Source of the DNA: Bacteroidales bacterium
GTDB taxonomy: Bacteria; Bacteroidota; Bacteroidia; Bacteroidales; UBA932
Direction: 5' to 3'
Assembly: GCA_017548805.1 (NCBI GenBank)
Contig: JAFYZE010000290.1
Coordinates: 1 to 6,926 of the forward strand
DNA length: 6,926 nucleotides
Numbering within the stretch: the first letter of the stretch is position 1; each line of letters starts with the position of its first letter. The notes under the pieces were generated by a model. It was not told where the DNA came from. It ran no database searches and saw nothing but the letters and a program-made list of their open reading frames with translations. The position numbers and the translations under genes were made by a program. Of the stretch, positions 1 to 6,400 are shown piece after piece.

Positions 1-753
1 CTGGGCCTTGATGAAGGTGTAGCCCATGCCGCCGCCGATGATGAGGTTGTCGACCTTGCCCACGAGGTTCTTGAGGACTGCGAGCTTGGAGGAAACCTTG
101 GAGCCGCCGACGATGGCGGTCAGCGGGCGTTCGGCCTCGTGCAGGACGTGGTCGATAGCCTTGATCTCGCCTTCCATCAGATAGCCGAACATCTTGTCAT
201 TCGGGAAATACTTGGCGATGAGGGCGGTGGAGGCGTGTGCGCGGTGCGCAGTGCCGAAAGCGTCGTTGATGTAGCAGTCGGCATAGGAAGCCAGATGCTT
301 GACGAACTCCTTCTGGCTGGCCTTGACTGCAGCCTTGGCAGCGGCCTTCTCCTCGTCGGAGGCATCCTCTGCGAGTCCGCGGGGCTTGCCCTCCTCCTCT
401 GCGTAGTAACGGAGATTCTCGAGCAGCAGGACCTCGCCCGGCTTGAGGGCGGCGGCCTGTGCATCGGCCTTCATGCAGTCGTCGGCGAACTGGACGGGAG
501 CGCCTAGACGCTCGGACACGCGGGCCACGATGTGCTTGAGGGAGAACTTGGGGTCAACCTTCTTGGGACGTCCGAGGTGGGACATGATGATGAGGGAACC
601 TCCCTTCTCCAGGACCTTCTTGAGCGTGGGAATGGCAGCGCGGATGCGGGTGTCGTCGGTGATCTCGAAATTCTCGTTCAGGGGAACGTTGAAGTCAACG
701 CGGACGATGGCTTTCTTGCCGGTAAAATCGTAAGAATCAATGTACTGTTGCAT
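1..753 (-). CDS. pgk: Phosphoglycerate kinase, N-terminal 251 codons (truncated by window edge)
   Basis: Phosphoglycerate kinase reversibly moves the acyl phosphate of 1,3-bisphosphoglycerate to ADP in cytoplasmic glycolysis and gluconeogenesis. Translating the reverse complement from the ATG at 751-753 gives an open frame to base 1. Family landmarks appear in order: VRVDFNVP at residues 17-24 (the PGK signature), [11 protein letters not shown] at 33-43 with the substrate-binding arginine region, SHLGRP at 58-63, LLENLRYY at 110-117, [13 protein letters not shown] at 164-176, and [10 protein letters not shown] at 214-223, which begins the nucleotide-binding half. The family is usually about 390-420 residues, so roughly 150-170 C-terminal residues lie outside the window. 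The region after LENLRYY holds an Ala/Lys/Glu-rich insertion (about 120-150) relative to the shorter enterobacterial enzyme. The ATG is chosen because the protein begins at the usual distance from the first signature. There is no Shine-Dalgarno sequence, only an AT-rich leader. The gene is divergent from the methyltransferase. Confidence 0.97.
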   Translation of the reverse strand, partial: MQQYIDSYDFTGKKAIVRVDFNVPLNENFEITDDTRIRAAIPTLKKVLEKGGSLIIMSHLGRPKKVDPKFSLKHIVARVSERLGAPVQFADDCMKADAQAAALKPGEVLLLENLRYYAEEEGKPRGLAEDASDEEKAAAKAAVKASQKEFVKHLASYADCYINDAFGTAHRAHASTALIAKYFPNDKMFGYLMEGEIKAIDHVLHEAERPLTAIVGGSKVSSKLAVLKNLVGKVDNLIIGGGMGYTFIKAQ

Positions 754-780
754 AAGTATAAAAATTAAATATTTCCATTT

Positions 781-812
781 TCGGCAAGCACAAAATTAAC
801 AATTTTCGCCGA
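781..812. repeat. Interrupted inverted repeat in the pgk/methyltransferase divergent promoter region
   Basis: Two nested inverted arms share one centre. The outer arms are TCGGC (781-785) and GCCGA (808-812). The inner arms are AAAATT (792-797) and AATTTT (801-806), separated by AAC (798-800). The left side has six unpaired bases (786-791) and the right side one (807), so it is imperfect as a hairpin. It has no following T-tract on either strand, so it is not a convincing terminator. Its position over the candidate pgk -7 element and just upstream of the methyltransferase -7 element would suit an operator, but no regulator is known for it. Confidence 0.35.
791..798 (-). promoter_or_regulatory. 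Candidate Bacteroidetes -7 promoter element for pgk
   Basis: On the minus strand this reads TAATTTTG, a match to the Bacteroidetes -7 consensus TAnnTTTG. It would place the transcript start near 784-787, leaving an AT-rich leader of about 30 nt before the pgk ATG at 753. No good -33 TTTG/TTG match is seen at the expected spacing, so the assignment rests on the -7 element and position alone. The element lies inside the inverted repeat at 781-812. Confidence 0.4.
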
Positions 813-820
813 ATAACCAC

Positions 821-828
821 TATCTTTG
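821..828 (+). promoter_or_regulatory. Candidate Bacteroidetes -7 promoter element for the methyltransferase
   Basis: The sequence TATCTTTG matches the Bacteroidetes -7 consensus TAnnTTTG and is identical to the element before the DUF2723 gene. It predicts a transcript start near 833-836 and a very short leader of about 13-16 nt before the ATG at 849. The -33 region (about 798-804) is AT-rich but has no clear TTTG. Confidence 0.55.
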
Positions 829-848
829 TACCAATAAATCGATTCACG

Positions 849-1784
849 ATGAAAATAGAGTACCCGGCAGCGTCCTGGAAGGACTATGAGATCATCGACT
901 CCGGCAGAGGCGAAAAGCTGGAGCGCTACGGACGGTATGTCATGGCCCGCCCCGAGCCGAAGGCTCTGTGGGACAAGTCCATGGGCGAAGCCGAGTGGGC
1001 CCGGTTGATGCACACGCGCTTCGCGCCAGGCGCCGGATTCGGCAAGGCCGGCAAGGAAGACAGCGGCACCTGGGAGCGCCTGAAGAAGATGGACGACCAG
1101 TGGTACATCGGCTACCGCGGAGAGCAGGAAGGCCTCAACCTCCGGCTCCGCCTGGGGCTCACCTCGTTCAAGCATGTAGGCGTCTTCCCCGAGCAGGCCC
1201 CCAACTGGGAGTATATCTATGCCCATACGGGCGCGCTAATCCGTAAGGCGGAGACTGAAGGACGGCCTCGCCCCAAGGTCCTGAACCTCTTTGCGTACAC
1301 CGGCGCGGCCTCGCTCGCCGCCAAGGCGGCAGGGGCCGACGTCACCCACCTGGACTCCGTCCGCCAAGTAGTCACCTGGGCTAAGGAAAACATGGAGGCC
1401 AGCGGCCTGGACGGCATCCGCTGGGTCGTCGAGGACGCAATGAAATTCGCCCGCAGGGAAGCCCGCAGGGGCAATTCCTATCAAGGGATCATCCTCGATC
1501 CACCGGCATACGGACACGGCCCGGACGGAGAGAGATGGAAGCTCGACGAGTGCCTTTTCGACATGCTCAAGACCGTCTCGCAGATACTCGCTCCGAAGGA
1601 CTCGTTCATGGTCCTCAACCTCTATTCAAACGGCTATTCCGCCCTTCTGGGCGAAACTGTGGTGAAGGAAGCCTTCGGCCTCGAAGGCAGGGAGGGATAT
1701 GAAATGGAAAGCGGGGAGCTCGCCCTGCTTGACAGCTTCGGCAAAGCCCTCCCGCTCTCCATATTCGTGCGTCTAGCCCGCTAG
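849..1784 (+). CDS. Class I SAM-dependent methyltransferase, RlmI/RlmK-like (probable RNA methyltransferase)
   Basis: This 311-residue cytoplasmic enzyme is predicted to transfer a methyl group from S-adenosylmethionine, most likely to RNA. Residues 1-130 are a family-specific region containing IDSGRGEKLERYG (16-28) and RPEPKALW (34-41). The Rossmann methyltransferase domain follows: motif I VLNLFAYTG (144-152), the acidic end of strand 2 in HLDS (167-170), VVEDAMKF (193-200), and motif IV DPPAYG (217-222). NLFxYTG plus DPP is typical of the Methyltrans_SAM group that includes 23S rRNA methyltransferases RlmI and RlmK. Unlike RlmI, no N-terminal PUA domain is recognisable, and it is shorter than RlmI (about 396 residues), so the same target should not be assumed. 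The ATG follows a near-consensus Bacteroidetes promoter, without a Shine-Dalgarno site. It diverges from pgk and converges on the DUF2723 gene, its TAG overlapping that gene's stop. The fold is secure; the substrate is not. Confidence 0.85.
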   Translation: MKIEYPAASWKDYEIIDSGRGEKLERYGRYVMARPEPKALWDKSMGEAEWARLMHTRFAPGAGFGKAGKEDSGTWERLKKMDDQWYIGYRGEQEGLNLRLRLGLTSFKHVGVFPEQAPNWEYIYAHTGALIRKAETEGRPRPKVLNLFAYTGAASLAAKAAGADVTHLDSVRQVVTWAKENMEASGLDGIRWVVEDAMKFARREARRGNSYQGIILDPPAYGHGPDGERWKLDECLFDMLKTVSQILAPKDSFMVLNLYSNGYSALLGETVVKEAFGLEGREGYEMESGELALLDSFGKALPLSIFVRLAR

Positions 1785-4700
1785 CCTTCGTCTATCGCAA
1801 GGTCTCCGGTCTCATTGACGCTGCGGGATCCGCCCTGGACATATTCCATCAACGACTCGAAATTCTTTCCGATCTGGTCGGCAAGTTCCTTGTCGCCGGC
1901 AGTATTCACGACATCCTGCAGATAATAGACATACTGGCCGCACAGTTCGAAATCGGACTGGGCGATGTCATAGTACTCCAGGTAAAAACGGGAACTAACA
2001 AGAAGGTTGTTGTAGAACTCGATGGCAAGCTCGCGGGCCTTGTCAGGCTGTCCGAGCTTGTAATACATATCGACCATCTCGCACACCATATAGTCGTTGC
2101 CGGAGAAGCCGATAGGTATCGTCTCCAGAGGATATGACTCGCGGCGGATCAGGCTCTGGCACTTGTCCAGCATCTCCTTAGCACGGTCAAACTCCCCTGC
2201 CTTCATGAAAGCGGTGGCGGCATTGACGAAGAGGCTGCGCTGCGACATGACGCCAAGGTGCGTATAGAGGTTCTGGTAATCCACGAAATAGTCGTCCCTC
2301 GAGATGGCGTCCCACTTGAACACGTTGGTCATAAGGTCGTACAGCCTGTCGGTATCGACGATGCCCGGGTCTGTCGTGGTCATCCTGTTCCTGAACGGAA
2401 CGAACTTGGCTGAATAACCCTCGAACATCAGATAATCCTTGATGCCGATATTCAGGTCGCCTCCCTGGTTAAGCACATGCAACGGCCTGTCCCACTGGTA
2501 GTTGGACAGCAGGTCAAGCATGAACAGCTCGGGCTTGGTCAGATAATCCTTGTCCTTCGGGATCTCGAGCACGATGCTGTCCGGCATGGCATCCGCGAAC
2601 TTCTCGCTCACTATGCCGCTCCTGAGCGCGTTCTCCTTGTTCACCGGGACTATGAGCTTGCGGGAGATGATGTAATCCGCTTTCTTGCCGCCCGAGAGGA
2701 GCACCTTCACATCGGGATGCTTGAACACCGTCATGACATCCGAGAGGAGCACGGGCTGTTCGCGCGTATCGTTGATGATGACGTACTCGTTGGTGCCGTA
2801 CAGGTACTGCTCGGGTCCCACCGTGAGCGGGAGCGGAGCGGACTCGTTCACTGCATACTTCATCTGGTCGATATGCCAGTCGGTACCGAGCAGGGATGTA
2901 TTCACGACACGCACGTCGGTACGGATACCCTCGACCTCCTGCGCATACCATAGCGGGAAGGTATCGTTGTCTCCGTGGGTGATCAGTATACCGTTCTTAC
3001 CCACCGAATTGAGGTAGTTCGCAGCCATCTCGGTAGAAGTCCTGCGGTTCGAGCGGTCATGGTCGTCCCAGTTCTCCGCGGCCATCAGGGCCGGGACGAA
3101 CAGGCACGCGACCGTCACGGCCGCAGCCACGGCGGTGGAACCGCGTCCCTTGAGGGCGTCGTTCACCCAGTTGTATATGGCCGCGACGCCAAGACCTATC
3201 CATATTGAGAATGAATAGAACGATCCTGCATAGGCGTAATCCCTTTCACGGACCTGGAAAGGAGGCTGGTTCAAGTATACAACGACGGCGATGCCCGTCA
3301 TGAAGAACATCAGGAACACCAGCCAGCTTCCGCGCTTGTCCCTGTCGAACTGGAAGAAGAGGCCCAGCAGGCCGAGGAGCAGGGGCAGGAAGAAATAGTG
3401 GTTCTTGCCCTTGTTGTCCTTGAGGACTGGCGGCGCATCCGTCTGGTCGCCCAGCCTCATCCTGTCGATGAAGCCGATGCCGCTCTCCCAGTTGCCGTAG
3501 AACAGGTCGCCCGGCATCTGGCCGTGGATCTCGTTCTGGCGGCCGACGAAGTTCCACATGAAGTAGCGCCAGTACATCCAGTTCAGCTGATAGTCGAAGA
3601 AGAAGGCGAGATTGGCGCCCATCGTGGGCTTGCGGTGAGTGCGGCCTGCGATACGGTGGCCCTTGCCATTCATGTAAGTCTCGTAGAAATCAATGCTGCG
3701 CTGGTCGGTTCCGCTCCACATGCGCGGGAACAGCATCTTGCCGGAGGCCTCGTACTTCGCATCGACGGGGCCGTCGACATGCACGTACTTGCCGTTCAGG
3801 GGCGCCCAGTATCTGGGAGTGTAAAGCTCGTACGGAGCGTCGAAATACTGTCCGTATACGATGGGAGTGGAGCCGTACTGCTCACGCGACAGGTAGCGCA
3901 CCAGCGTGAAGGCGTTGTCCGGCTGATACTCGTTGGTAGGAGTCTTGGCGCACGAACGGATGATGTCTATGCTGAAGATGGAGAAACCGATGATGATGGT
4001 CGTGCAGCACAGCAGGGCGGTGTTCCAGAACACTTTCTGCAGCTTCATGGTCCTGAACAGGCCCCAGAAACAGAGCGCGAGCAGCGCCACCATGAAGAAC
4101 GCCGCTCCGGAGTTGTACGGAAGGCCTAGGACGTTCACGAAGAACAGGTCGACGTATGCGGCGAGCTTGGGGAGCCAGGGGATGATGAAGAAAAGGATGA
4201 TGGCAAGTATCACGACCGATACCGCGAATATCTTGACCAGCTCCCAGATGCCGTAAGTGCCGTCCTCGCGCTTCTTGTAATAATACATGAAGACCAGGGC
4301 GGGAATGGCCAGGAGGTTCAGCAGGTGGATGCCGATGGAGAGCCCCATCAGGAAGGAGATGAGGACGATCCAGCGGTTGGCATAGGGCCTGTCCGCCTGC
4401 TCGTACCACTTGGTCATGGACCAGAAGACGAGCGCGGTGAACAGCGACGACATCGCATACACCTCGCCCTCGACCGCGGAGAACCAGAACGTGTCGGAGA
4501 AGCTGTATGCCAGCGCTCCGACGGCGGCGCTGCCGATCACGGCAACGGCCCCGCCGACGGTGTATCCGCCGTCACTGCCGGGACGCACCAGGCGCTTGGC
4601 GAAGAACACGACGGTGAGATACAGGAAGAAAATGGTCAGCGCGGAGCACAGCGCATTCATCGCATTGACGAGCAATGCCGCATGCATGTTGTCCCCGAAC

Positions 4701-4903
4701 ATCGTGAATACACGGGCGATGAGCTGGAAGACAGGGTTCCCCGGGGGGTGACCCACCTCAAGCTTGTACGATGATGCGATGAACTCGCCGCAGTCCCAGT
4801 AAGAAGCGGTAGGCTCTATGGTGGACAGGTACGTCACGGCCGATATCACGAACACGGCGGCCGCCGCTATCCTGTTCCACAGGTTGAATTTCTTATTGTC
4901 CAT
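1781..4903 (-). CDS. DUF2723 GT-C-type membrane protein (GT117-like, probable glycosyltransferase)
   Basis: This 1040-residue inner-membrane protein belongs to the DUF2723 family, whose human member TMEM260 is a protein O-mannosyltransferase. By inference it moves a lipid-linked sugar onto a periplasmic acceptor. A first membrane helix (about 10-28) is followed by the family loop YWDCGEF (35-41), holding acidic residues in the position expected for GT-C catalysis, then GHPPGNPVF (51-59). Further hydrophobic segments lie near 78-101, 117-133, 149-164, 178-208, 224-245, 265-285, 292-312, 500-518, 526-545, 562-580 and 588-608. The tail from about 610 is soluble and starts with ITHGDNDTFPLWYAQEVEG (641-659), well known in Bacteroidetes members. 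Residues about 885-970 look like two TPR-like helical pairs (KAGEFDRAKEMLDK and KLGQPDKARELA). The start is the ATG at 4901-4903. The frame extends to a TTG at 4943-4945, but that sits on the predicted transcript start and adds a charged leader. Its stop overlaps that of the methyltransferase. Confidence 0.9.
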   Translation of the reverse strand: MDNKKFNLWNRIAAAAVFVISAVTYLSTIEPTASYWDCGEFIASSYKLEVGHPPGNPVFQLIARVFTMFGDNMHAALLVNAMNALCSALTIFFLYLTVVFFAKRLVRPGSDGGYTVGGAVAVIGSAAVGALAYSFSDTFWFSAVEGEVYAMSSLFTALVFWSMTKWYEQADRPYANRWIVLISFLMGLSIGIHLLNLLAIPALVFMYYYKKREDGTYGIWELVKIFAVSVVILAIILFFIIPWLPKLAAYVDLFFVNVLGLPYNSGAAFFMVALLALCFWGLFRTMKLQKVFWNTALLCCTTIIIGFSIFSIDIIRSCAKTPTNEYQPDNAFTLVRYLSREQYGSTPIVYGQYFDAPYELYTPRYWAPLNGKYVHVDGPVDAKYEASGKMLFPRMWSGTDQRSIDFYETYMNGKGHRIAGRTHRKPTMGANLAFFFDYQLNWMYWRYFMWNFVGRQNEIHGQMPGDLFYGNWESGIGFIDRMRLGDQTDAPPVLKDNKGKNHYFFLPLLLGLLGLFFQFDRDKRGSWLVFLMFFMTGIAVVVYLNQPPFQVRERDYAYAGSFYSFSIWIGLGVAAIYNWVNDALKGRGSTAVAAAVTVACLFVPALMAAENWDDHDRSNRRTSTEMAANYLNSVGKNGILITHGDNDTFPLWYAQEVEGIRTDVRVVNTSLLGTDWHIDQMKYAVNESAPLPLTVGPEQYLYGTNEYVIINDTREQPVLLSDVMTVFKHPDVKVLLSGGKKADYIISRKLIVPVNKENALRSGIVSEKFADAMPDSIVLEIPKDKDYLTKPELFMLDLLSNYQWDRPLHVLNQGGDLNIGIKDYLMFEGYSAKFVPFRNRMTTTDPGIVDTDRLYDLMTNVFKWDAISRDDYFVDYQNLYTHLGVMSQRSLFVNAATAFMKAGEFDRAKEMLDKCQSLIRRESYPLETIPIGFSGNDYMVCEMVDMYYKLGQPDKARELAIEFYNNLLVSSRFYLEYYDIAQSDFELCGQYVYYLQDVVNTAGDKELADQIGKNFESLMEYVQGGSRSVNETGDLAIDEG

Positions 4904-4949
4904 ATCCTTGTAATTCTGGGCGAAGCATATCCTCCGACCACGCAACTTA

Positions 4950-4957
4950 CAAAGATA
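4950..4957 (-). promoter_or_regulatory. Candidate Bacteroidetes -7 promoter element for the DUF2723 gene
   Basis: On the minus strand this reads TATCTTTG, a full match to TAnnTTTG. It predicts a start near 4942-4945 and a leader of about 40 nt to the ATG at 4903. About 20 nt upstream, the T-run of the preceding terminator ends in TTTCGG, an acceptable but imperfect -33 element. This promoter shows that the gene is transcribed independently of the terminated operon upstream. Confidence 0.6.
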
Positions 4958-4979
4958 CGAACGATTTCCGGTTTCACCG

Positions 4980-5017
4980 AAAAAAAGTTACCCTGCGGGT
5001 AATGCCGCAGGGTAACT
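4980..5017 (-). terminator. Intrinsic terminator of the kinase/ceramidase-like operon
   Basis: On the minus strand a perfect 13-bp stem (5017-5005 pairing with 4998-4986, arms AGTTACCCTGCGG and CCGCAGGGTAACT) closes a six-base loop and is followed by seven T residues (4986-4980, the first also pairing in the stem). It begins four bases after the TGA of the ceramidase-like gene (5022-5024). There is no T-tract on the plus-strand side, so it acts in one direction. It is the clearest regulatory element in the window. Confidence 0.93.
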
Positions 5018-5021
5018 GTCA

Positions 5022-6377
5022 TCAGTGGGTGGCGTCGTGGATCAGGTCAAGCAGCCCGTCCACAATGGCCTTCTGGGCATAGCCCTGCTTGTATCCGGAA
5101 CTCAGGACCTCGAACACCTGCGCGCCATAGGCCTCGTCATCAGGGATGTAGCCGCCTCGGCCCTTGTTGTGGCCGTCGGTCACCGTGGTCACGATCGTGA
5201 AGCTGTAGGGCGACTTGCTCTTAAGCTCGACGGCTATCTGGTTGTAAGGCTCTCCGGAAATGGCGCAGACGGGGATATTGTCCAGCATCACGAGGCCCAG
5301 TTCGAGGGAGATGTCGTCTGCGTCCTCATACTCGCCGGCATAACCTGCACGCCCGCCGCCGTTAGTCTGGCGGCGTCCGGGGCAGGTTACATGCGTGCGG
5401 GCGGCCTCCAGGGTCACGTCGGTCTCGAAGCGACGCATCATCATGATTACATACTTGACCTCCTCGCCGAGGATCTGACCATAGCTCTCAGCCATCTTCT
5501 TCTGCTCTTCCATCAGGCGGTGCACCTCAGGGTCGTTGCGGTCGAGGCCCTGGCCTCCCGGAGGCATCCTGTTGGAGATGTCCTCGCCGCGTTTGGCATA
5601 TTCCGCGATGCGGATGTCGCGCAGGTCGAAGGTCTGCTGGAAATAGAGGGGGTTCTGGTCGCCTGCGGCGCCGGAGGAGAATATGGCGACGAAATCATCG
5701 CCGTAGCGGCTCTCGATGTACTCCTCGGACTTGCCGGGGAAGTCGCCGGTGATCATGTCGAGCTGGCCTGTGATGACGGCGTGCATCGCGTAGTTGTAAT
5801 AGGTCGCTATGGGCTTGCCGTCAAGGGTCTCGAAATAGAGCACGCCGACGGTCTTGTCGGACTTGCCGTCATAGTCGGGGCCTTCCCACCATGTCCCACG
5901 CTCGGGATCGAAGAGGTCGCGCTTGACATTGAGGTAACAGACGCCGTTGCCGACTCCGACCTTGGCCGGAACCATGTTCTCGTATGCCTGCTTGATGGCC
6001 TGGTACATTCTCTCGGTCAGTTCGTCCGCAGGTACGGTGCCGGTGGAGTGGCAGTGGGTGCCGTTGTAGATGATGTTGCCCTGAGGGATGCCGAACTCCT
6101 TCTCGATGCGCTCGTTGACGGCGTCTACGCAACGCTGGTTGGCATTGCCGTCGACATTGGCAAGGCCGGCAATAGTGGTGCCGTTCGAGAAGAGAATCAC
6201 ACGGAAGTGCGTATGGTCGAGGACTCCGTATGAGTTACGGCCAAGCTGGTCCGGACCCGGGGTGACATCCACTTTCGCGGCGCCGACTTTCAGCTGGCCG
6301 CGGACATGGTCGCGGGCGAAGGCGCTGCCCGTAACGAGCAGGGCGAGACAGATCACGATCAATGATTTTGCTTTCAT
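5022..6377 (-). CDS. Secreted neutral/alkaline ceramidase-fold protein lacking the catalytic serine
   Basis: This 451-residue protein has a signal peptide: positively charged MKAK, a hydrophobic core (5-16), and a likely signal peptidase I site after AFA (residues 19-21). It should act in the periplasm or outside the cell. The mature part follows the N-terminal domain of neutral/alkaline non-lysosomal ceramidase: VGAAKVDVTPGP (31-42), GTHCHS (106-111, zinc-type histidines), YAMHAV (196-201), GAAGDQNP (236-243), SGEPYNQ (374-380) and GGYIPDDEAY (408-417). These correspond to the zinc ligands His, His, Glu and Tyr of the Pseudomonas enzyme. The GDVSPN segment with the catalytic serine reads GDQNPL, with Asn242 in place of serine, and the C-terminal Ig-like domain of true ceramidases is absent. 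A metal-dependent hydrolase is likely, but ceramide hydrolysis is doubtful. The ATG is chosen because it directly precedes the signal peptide. It lies 23 bp after the sugar kinase stop and is closed by a strong terminator, so the two form an operon. Confidence 0.85.
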   Translation of the reverse strand: MKAKSLIVICLALLVTGSAFARDHVRGQLKVGAAKVDVTPGPDQLGRNSYGVLDHTHFRVILFSNGTTIAGLANVDGNANQRCVDAVNERIEKEFGIPQGNIIYNGTHCHSTGTVPADELTERMYQAIKQAYENMVPAKVGVGNGVCYLNVKRDLFDPERGTWWEGPDYDGKSDKTVGVLYFETLDGKPIATYYNYAMHAVITGQLDMITGDFPGKSEEYIESRYGDDFVAIFSSGAAGDQNPLYFQQTFDLRDIRIAEYAKRGEDISNRMPPGGQGLDRNDPEVHRLMEEQKKMAESYGQILGEEVKYVIMMMRRFETDVTLEAARTHVTCPGRRQTNGGGRAGYAGEYEDADDISLELGLVMLDNIPVCAISGEPYNQIAVELKSKSPYSFTIVTTVTDGHNKGRGGYIPDDEAYGAQVFEVLSSGYKQGYAQKAIVDGLLDLIHDATH

Positions 6378-6400
6378 GATATCAATAAGTTTCAGTGTTG

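Noticed and set aside
139..507. A 122-codon plus-strand open frame opposite pgk
   Set aside because: The minus strand here encodes highly conserved phosphoglycerate kinase motifs; the plus frame is its complement shadow.
765..1226. A 153-codon minus-strand open frame across the pgk upstream region and the methyltransferase
   Set aside because: It starts inside the methyltransferase and runs through the AT-rich promoter region; no family resemblance is seen.
1801..1813. Short tandem repeat GGTCTCCGGTCTC
   Set aside because: Two copies of a six-base word within codons of the DUF2723 C-terminus; too short to be meaningful.
1700..1860. Possible intrinsic terminator at the convergent methyltransferase/DUF2723 junction
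   Set aside because: Only weak short stems occur, with no T-tract on either strand.
3398..4129. A 243-codon plus-strand open frame inside the DUF2723 gene
   Set aside because: It is antisense to a clear membrane protein, has biased composition, no promoter-like element, and no recognisable domain.
5025..6233. A 402-codon open frame on the plus strand, opposite the ceramidase-like gene
   Set aside because: It is a GC-driven antisense frame. Its translation is rich in Val/Ala/Gly/Leu/Asp/His without family motifs, while the minus strand encodes a protein with a signal peptide and clear conserved segments.
5022..6377. Annotation as a true ceramidase tied to Bacteroidales sphingolipid metabolism
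   Set aside because: The catalytic serine position is Asn and the C-terminal domain is missing, and no sphingolipid gene lies in the window. Only the fold is supported.
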